DNA from: JAICJR01 sp963848495
GTDB lineage: Bacteria > Actinomycetota > Thermoleophilia > Solirubrobacterales > Thermoleophilaceae
DNA: 64,000 bases
Assembly: GCA_963848495.1 (NCBI GenBank)
Contig: CAWKDV010000002.1
Coordinates: forward strand, 992,001-1,056,000
Direction of reading: 5' to 3'
This document shows positions 57,519 to 64,000 of the stretch, one piece after another. The translations under genes and the position numbers were made by a program. The notes under the pieces were generated by a model that did no database searches, was not told where the DNA came from, and was given only the letters and a program-made list of their open reading frames with translations. Each line of letters begins with the position of its first letter. Within the stretch, counting starts at the first letter, position 1.

Positions 57519-60444
57519 GTGCCGCTGAAGCTCGTCACCGGATCCGCCAACTCCGGCAAGGCCGGCGTGGTCCTCAACGCCTACCGCGCGCGCCTGCGCG
57601 AGGAGCCGATCCTGGTCGTGCCCTCGCTCGAGGACGTGGAGCACACGCAGCGCGAGCTGGCGGAGGGCGGCGCCGTGTTCGGCGCCCAGGTGCTGCGCTT
57701 CGACTGGCTGTTCCGGGAGATCGCCCGCCGCGCCGGGCACCACGAGCGGCCGGCGTCCGACCTGCAGCGCGAGCTGATCGTGGAGGAGGCGGTGCGCTCG
57801 CTGGAGCTGTCGGCGCTCGCGTCATCGGCCCGGCGGCCCGGGTTCGTGCGCGCCGCGGCCCGTCTGGTGGCCGAGCTCGAGCGCTCGATGGTCGAGCCGC
57901 CGCGCTTCACCCGCGCGCTGCGGGACTGGGCGGGAGACGGCCCGCGCCGTGCCTACGCCGACGAGGTGGCGGCGGTCTACGCCGGCTACCGGCGGCGGCT
58001 CGAGGAGGCCGGCCTGTCCGACCGCGAGCTCTACGCCTGGCGCGCGCTCGACGCTCTGCGCCGCGACGCCCGCGCCTGGGGCTCCACCGCGGTGTTCGTC
58101 TACGGCTTCGACGATTTCACCCCGCTCGAGCTGGACGCGCTCGAGACGCTGTCGCGGATCGTGGGGGCGGAGGTGATGGTCTCGCTGCCCTACGAGCGCG
58201 GGCGCACGGCCTTCAAGGCGGTGGCGAGCGTGTTCGAGCAGCTCTCGGCGCTGGCCTCGGAGCCGCCGCTCGAGCTGCCTGCGGTGGACGAGCACTACGC
58301 GCCGAAGTCGCGGCCCGTGCTCCACCACCTCGAGCGCAACCTGTTCGCCGACTCCGCGCGCAAGCGCAGGGCGGGTGAGGCGGTGAAGCTGCTCACGGCC
58401 GGCGGCGAGCGCGCCGAGGTGGAGCTCGTGGCCGCCGAGGTGCTGGCGTTGCTCCGCTCGGGCAGCGAGCCGGGCAACGTGGCGGTGGTCTACCGCGACC
58501 CGAGCGCCTACGCCTCGGTGGTCGGCCAGGTGTTCGACGCCTACGGGATCCCGTTCTCGCTCGAGCGGCGGCTGCCGCTGCGGCACACAGCGGTGGGCCG
58601 CGGCGTTCTCGCGCTGCTGCGCTGCGCGCTGCTCGACGGCAGCGACGCCGACCTGCTCGCCTACCTGCGCACGCCCGGCAAGCTCGCACAACCAGGCGCT
58701 GGCCGACCGGCTCGAGACGCGCGTCCGCCAGGACGGCGCGGAGACCGCCGCGCGCGCCCGCGAGCTGTGGGAGGAGCGCGAGTGGCCGCTCGACGAGATC
58801 GACTCCCTGGTCGCCGCGGCCGGCGGTGGGCCCGGGCAAGCTGATCGCGCGAGCTGCGCTTCCAGCTCGAGCGCCTGTTCTCCGCGCCCTACAAGCGGCA
58901 GGCGCACGTGCTGGAGGGTGTCGAGCGTGAGGATGCGCGCGCCTTCGAGGCGGCCGCCTCGGCCCTCGACGAGCTGCGCGACCTGCTGGCCACGGGGCCG
59001 GCGGCGGCCCTCGACGCCCGGCGCCTCCACGACACGCTGGCCGACCTGCGCGTTCGCCTGGGCGAGCGCCCGCAGCCGGACCGCGTGCTGGTGGCCACGC
59101 CCGAGCAGATCCGCGCACGGCGCTTCGAGGCCGTGTTCGTCTGCGGCCTCCAGGAGGGCGAGTTCCCGCGCGGCCGGCGGCCCGAGCCGTTCCTGCCGGA
59201 CGACGACCGGCGCGCGATCGCCAAGGCCAGCGGTCTCGTGCTGCCCGTGCGCGAGGACGAGCTCGAACGCGAGCGCTACCTGTTCTACGTCTGCGCCTCG
59301 CGCGCGGAGCGGGCGCTCTTCCTCAGCACGCGCTTCAGCGACGAGGAGGGCAACCCGCAGCCCGGCTCGTTCTTCCTCGAGGACGCGAAGGACCTGTTCA
59401 TGGAGATCGAGCCGCGGCGCCGGTCGCTCTCCCACGTGGTGTGGGACCCGGGCGACGCCCCCACCGAGGTGGAGTGGGAGCGCGCGGTGGCGGCGATCGG
59501 GCCGCGGGTGCCCGACGAGGGGCCCGACGGGCTGCGCGATTCGCGCGTGCTCGAGCACCTGGCCGGCCAGGCCGCCTACTCGGCCAGCGCGCTCGAGACC
59601 TACGCGGACTGCCCGGTGAAGTGGCTCGTGGACAAGCTGCTGTATCCCGAGGCGCTCGAGCCGGATCCCGAGCAGATGGTTCGCGGCAGCTACGCGCACG
59701 AGGTGCTGGAGGTCACGCTGCGGCGGCTGCGCGAGCGCACGGACGACCGGCGCGTGACGCGCGAGAACCTGCCCGAGGCCGAGCGGATCCTGCGCGAGGC
59801 GCTGCGCGAGCGGCAGTCGTCGTTCAGGCTCTCCCCGAAGCAGACGCGCGTCCGCGCAGCGGTGCGGCGGCTCGAGTTCGACCTGCTGCGCTACCTGCGG
59901 CACGAGGCCGAGCGCGACGGGCTGTTCGAGCCCGGCTGAGCTCGAGCTCGGCTTCGGCATGCCGGAGTCCTCGCTGCCGGCGCTCGAGTTCGAGGGCGAG
60001 CGGATCAGCGTGCGGGGCGTGATCGACCGGGTGGACACATGGGACGGCCACGCCCTCGTACGCGACTACAAGAGCGGCCGCTCCGTCTATCCGGTAGCCG
60101 AGTGGGAGGGCAAGCACCGCCTGCAGGCCGCGGTCTACATGATCGCCGTGCGGGAGCTGCTCGGGCTGAGGCCGGCGGGGGGCGTCTACGTGCCGCTGGC
60201 GGGCACCGAGCGGCGGCCGCGCGGGCTCCTGTCGGCGGACCTCCACGAGCAGCTCGGCTCCGACTTCTACGACAACGACTTCCGCGACCAGACCGGCGTG
60301 GACGAGCAGCTCGAACAGGTGGGGCGCACGGTCTGCGACCTGGTGCAGCGCGTGCGCGCGGGCGACGTGCGGCCCTGCCCGGAGAGCTGCAAGTGGTCCG
60401 GCAAGGGCTGCGAGTACCCGGCGATCTGCAGGCACGAGCAGTGA
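57519..60444 (+). CDS. addB: AddB-like nuclease/helicase subunit (frameshifted)
   Basis: GTG 57519. N-terminal KLVTGSANSGKAGVVLNAYR has a Walker A-like site; 57519-58683 is one frame, then shifts near 58683, 58835 and 59937 join VLEGVEREDARAFEAAASAL, VRLGERPQPDRVLVATPEQI and the C-terminal PD-(D/E)xK nuclease VRGVIDRVDTWDGHALVRDY with DYKSGRS. A first Cys in YADCPVKWLVDK and a final Cys cluster (CPESCKWSGKGCEYPAIC) suit the AddB iron-sulfur fold. The joined length is about 970 residues. It would work with the following AddA-like gene on double-strand breaks. Frameshifts are probably sequence errors. Confidence 0.78.
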
Positions 60445-63400
60445 GCGTCTCCTTCACCGCGGAGCAGCGGCACGCGATCGAGTCGCGCACGGGCTCGCTC
60501 TTCCTGCACGCCAGCGCCGGCAGCGGCAAGACCTCCGTGCTGGTCGAGCGCTTCGTGCGCGCGGTGCTCGAGGACAGCGTGAGCGTCGACCGCATCCTCG
60601 CCATCACGTTCACCGAGAAGGCTGCCGCCGAGCTCAAGCTGCGCATCCGGCGGCGCTTCCTCGAGCTGGGGAAGCGCGAGGAGGCGCGCGCGGCGGAGGG
60701 CGCCTGGATCTCGACGATCCACGGCTTCTGCTCGCGCCTGTTGCGCACGCACCCATTGGCCGCGGGCATCGACCCCGAGTACCGGGTGCTCGACGAGCCC
60801 GAGTCGGAGCGCATAGGCATCGACGCCTTCGAGCGCGCCCTGGAGGCGTTCCTCGCACAGGGTCCGGGCGAGGGCGGCGTGCGGCTCGAGCTGCTGGCGG
60901 CCTACACGCCTCAGAAGCTCGAGGGGATGGTGCGCACGGTGCACTCGCGGCTGCGCAGCCGGGGCGAGCGCCATCCGTCGCTGCCGCCGCTGCCGGAGCC
61001 GGAGGAGAGCGACGGCGGCGAGGCCCGGGAGCTCGAGGCGGCGCTGCAGGCCGCGCTGGCGGAGGCCGAGGCGTCCGGCTCGAACGGCGTGACCGTGACC
61101 CGCGAGCACGCCCGCATGCGCCGCTGCCTCGGCACGCTGCGGGCGCTCGGTGAGCGGCTCGGCGAGCCCAGACGAGTTCGAGCGGCTCGCGCTCAAGCCG
61201 GGCACGGCCAAGGCGCTTCAGACGCCGGCGTTCGAGCGCCTCGCCGAGGCGCAGCGCGGCCTACCTCGCCTGCTGCACGCGGCTGCGCGAGCTGCGCGAC
61301 TACGGGCTGCTGCGGGAGCTGCTGGCGCTCTACGACGAGCGCTATTCGCGCTTCAAGGAGGAGCGCTCGGGGCTCGACTTCGAGGACCTACAGCTGCTTC
61401 GCGCGCGATCTGCTGGCGGAGCGAGCCGGGGATGCGCGAGCAGTACCGCGAGCGCTTCGCGCACGTGATGGTCGACGAGTTCCAGGACACCAACCGCCTC
61501 CAGAGCTCGATCCTCGAGCTGCTCTCGAACGACAACCTGTTCACGGTCGGCGACGCTAACCAGTCGATCTACCTGTTCCGCAACGCCGACGTGGACGTGT
61601 TCCGCGAGGCGCAGCGGGAGGCCGCCGCGGCCGGGCGCGAGGCGCGCATCACGCACAACTTCCGCAGCCGCCCTGAGCTGCTCGACGTGCTCAACCCGGC
61701 CTTCGAGCAGGCGCTGCCGGCGGAGGACTTCGAGCCCCTGCGGGAGGGCGCCGAGCACGGCGCCGCGCCGGTCTCGCCGAGCGTCGAGCTGCTCGTGGTG
61801 GACCGCGACGGCTGGGGCGACGCCTTCCCGGACGGCAGCGAGGCCACGCCCTTCGGGCTGCCGGGCCAGGCGCCCGCCTGGCGGATGGCCGAGGCCCGCC
61901 TGCTCGCCCATCGCATCGCCGAGCTCGCGGGGCCGGACGGCCCGTTCGAGCCGGGGCAGGTCGCGGTCCTGCTGCGCGCCAGCACCGACATGTCGGTCTA
62001 CGAGCGCGCGATCGCCGAGCGCGGCCTGCCCACCTACGTCGCCGGCGGGCGCGGCTACTGGAGCCAGCAGCAGGTGGGCGACCTGCGCGCCTACCTGGCG
62101 GCGCTCGCCAACCCGCGCGACGAGCTGGCGCTCTACTCGCTGCTCGCCTCGCCGCTCGTCGGGGCGTCCCTCGACGCGCTGGCCACGATCGGGCTGCGCG
62201 CGAAGGACAGCGGCCGGGACGTCTGGTGGACGCTCGAGGAGGGAGTCGCCGAGGAGCTGCCGGAGGCCGACCGCTCGCGCGTGAGCGCCTTCGTCGAGCG
62301 CTTCCGGGCCGAGCGCGAGGCCGCGCCGCGGCTCTCGCTCGAGAGCGTGATCGACCTGGCGGTGACCGGCTCGGGCTACGACCGGCGCGTGCTGCGCATG
62401 CCGGGTGGCGAGCGGCGCATGGCCAACGTCCGCAAGCTGATGCGGCTCGCGCGCGAGTACGAGGCCGAGGAGGGCCGCGAGCTGCGCGGCTTCATCGACT
62501 TCGTCGCCGAGCAGGACCTGCTGCGCGCCCGCGAGGGCGAGGCGCCGCTCGAGACCGAGGGCATCGACGCGGTGCGGCTGATGACGATCCACGCCGCCAA
62601 GGGGCTCGAGTTCCCCGTGGTGTGCGTCGCCGACCTCGGCCGCGCCGGGCGCGACGACAAGGACGCGCTGAGGATCACCGACGACGGCCGCGTGGGCCTC
62701 AGCGTCGCCTCGATCGGGGGTGGGTCGACGGCCGGCATGGCGCTCGAGGAGATCAAGGAGGAGCAGGCACGGCTGGCGGACGAGGAGGAGCGGCGCGTCT
62801 TCTACGTGGCGATGACCCGCGCCCGCGAGCACCTGGTGCTGAGCGGGGCCACCCAGCTGGCCAAGTGGCCCGAGCCGCGCCGGCTCGGCTCGCCGATCGA
62901 CTGGATCTGGCGGGCGGTGGCTCCGGGTCTGCGCGAGCTGGAGACGTCGCGCGCAGTCGGCCGGCGGCGTGCGCTCCGTGGTCTGCTCGGCCGCTGAGCT
63001 CGAACAGGCGCTGCCGCGCTCGGCCTGGGCCGCCCCGACGGCCTCGTCAGGGAACGGCACGGGCTCAGGCTCGGTCCAGCAGCCTTTGCTCGCGGCGGTG
63101 GAGGCCGCCGGCGCGCCGCCGGTCGGGCGGCTCAGCTACTCGAGCCTCGAGAGCTACCGCCGCTGTGGCTATCGCTTCTACCTGGAGCGGGTCGCGCGGC
63201 TGGGACGCGGGCTGGCGCGGCTGGCCGACGCCGCGGGCGAGCCGGTTCCGGAGGGCCTCGGCGCGCTGCTCCGGGGCACCGTGGTGCACCAGCTGCTCGA
63301 GCAGCTCGACCTGCGGCGGCCGGTGCCGCCGTCCGCGGAGCAGGTCACCGAGTTACTGGAATCTCACGGAACCTCTTTCGATGAGCTCGACGTCAAGGAC

Positions 63401-63943
63401 ATCCAGCGGCTTATCGAGAACTTCCTGCGCTCTGCGCTCTGCGCTCGGCTCGCCACCGCCGACGTCCGTTCCGAACTTCCGTTTGCGTTCACGTTGCGCC
63501 CGCACGGAGCATCGGGCGCGAGCCTGCTCGTCAACGGGGTGGTCGACGTGCTCGCGCGAGGGAGGGGGAGCGAATCCGTGCTCGTCGTGGATTACAAGAG
63601 TGACCCTGTCAAGGGGCTCGACCTGGCGGCGACATGCGACGAGAAGTACGGCACCCAGAGGCTCATCTACGCGCTGGCGGCGCTGCGCTCGGGCGCGCCG
63701 TCGGCGGAGGTCGTGCACCTGTTCCTGGAGCGGCCGGACGAGCCGGTCGCCGTGTCCTTCGGCGCGGCCGACCTGCCGCGGCTCGAACGGGAGCTGCTGC
63801 AGCTCGCGGCCGGCGTGATCGAGGGCCGCTTCGAGCCGAGCGAGCTGCCGCACCGCGAGCTGTGCGCCACCTGCCCGGGCCGCGCCGCGCTCTGCCGCTG
63901 GGACGACAGCCAGACGCTGCGCGAGCGCCCCGCCGCCGCCTGA
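60441..63943 (+). CDS. addA: AddA-like UvrD helicase with C-terminal nuclease domain (frameshifted)
   Basis: GTG 60441 overlaps the addB stop (GTGA). Helicase motifs: Walker A HASAGSGKTSVLVERF, AITFTEKAAAELKLRIRRRF (Ia), WISTIHGFCSRLL, motif II HVMVDEFQDTNRLQ, motif III VGDANQSIYLFRNAD, IV HNFRSRPELLDVLNP, motif V MTIHAAKGLEFPVVCVADL, motif VI FYVAMTRAREHLVLSG. Frames change near 61168, 61260, 61395, 61425 and 62990; the last joins the helicase to the nuclease domain (VNGVVDVLARGRGSESVLVV, DYKSDPVKGL) ending CATCPGRAALC. The joined length is about 1160 residues. The cluster of shifts at 61.17-61.43 kb is dense. It supports double-strand break resection; the addB-addA order matches Firmicutes. 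Confidence 0.82.
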
Positions 63944-64000
63944 GCCGTCCGGAACCGAACCTACGCTGATCTGTCCGGTGGAGCTCGCTTCACAGACAGC

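Noticed and set aside
61160..61430. Programmed ribosomal frameshifting in addA
   Set aside because: Four changes of frame within 270 bp in both directions and no slippery heptamer are not consistent with programmed shifting; sequence error is simpler.
63978..64000. Start of a further gene at GTG 63978
   Set aside because: Only seven codons are visible and there is no ribosome site; not enough to support a feature.

Overview
The window is a GC-rich chromosomal segment (by eye close to 70% GC) with many GTG and TTG starts and tightly packed genes, many overlapping by 4 bp. Gene content points to a free-living aerobic actinobacterium, most likely of the Thermoleophilia/Solirubrobacterales type: a PspA-PspAA-PspAB-HtpX membrane-stress set, DUF1707 and MarP-like proteins, an F420-type LLM oxidoreductase, paired acyl-CoA dehydrogenases, and several small zinc-ribbon proteins. 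The lineage is inferred from these features, not proven. There is no rRNA, tRNA, CRISPR array, insertion sequence or prophage.

Layout. 0-6 kb: acyl-CoA dehydrogenases, an ECF sigma factor coupled to a membrane-anchored beta-propeller, a broken cell-wall-binding-repeat lipoprotein, and a second acyl-CoA dehydrogenase with a 3Fe-4S ferredoxin behind a TetR-type palindrome. 6-11 kb: CtaG-like oxidase assembly gene and the Psp stress module. 11-15.7 kb: two-subunit GMC oxidoreductase, M23 peptidase, methyltransferase, small secreted protein. 15.7-21.5 kb: hydrolase, then the aspartate-family operon lysA-hom-thrC-thrB with a Nudix gene. 21.5-30 kb: a nitrilase-fold protein without its cysteine, a ten-repeat beta-propeller protein, a MATE exporter, an amidase and a ParA ATPase. 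30-36 kb: glutamate synthase large subunit, nitronate monooxygenase and a LysR regulator. 36-44 kb: LLM oxidoreductase, small zinc-ribbon and FHA proteins, SRPBCC protein, lipoprotein and chromate transporter. 42-52 kb: penicillin-binding protein, MarP-like protease, glycoside hydrolase, secreted propeller, topoisomerase III, DUF1707 and cupin. 52-57 kb: two divergent phosphoesterases, a metallophosphoesterase and a zinc-knuckle protein. 57.5-64 kb: an AddB-AddA-like nuclease-helicase pair.

Base-level quality is uneven. About seventeen apparent single-base or two-base indels break otherwise conserved genes, concentrated at 3.4-5.6 kb and 58.7-63 kb, with one near 15.96 kb. Sequencing or assembly error is the simplest explanation, and the affected genes are annotated as single interrupted genes.

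The less expected observations are: a nitrilase homologue with Ala at the nucleophile position; a dispersed heptamer repeat family (consensus DGACYGC) at gene junctions, one copy forming a very long hairpin and another overlapping a gene start; phased A-tracts upstream of an FHA gene; a perfect palindrome carrying both divergent start codons of lysA and a hydrolase gene; and an uncharacterised gene inside the Psp module.
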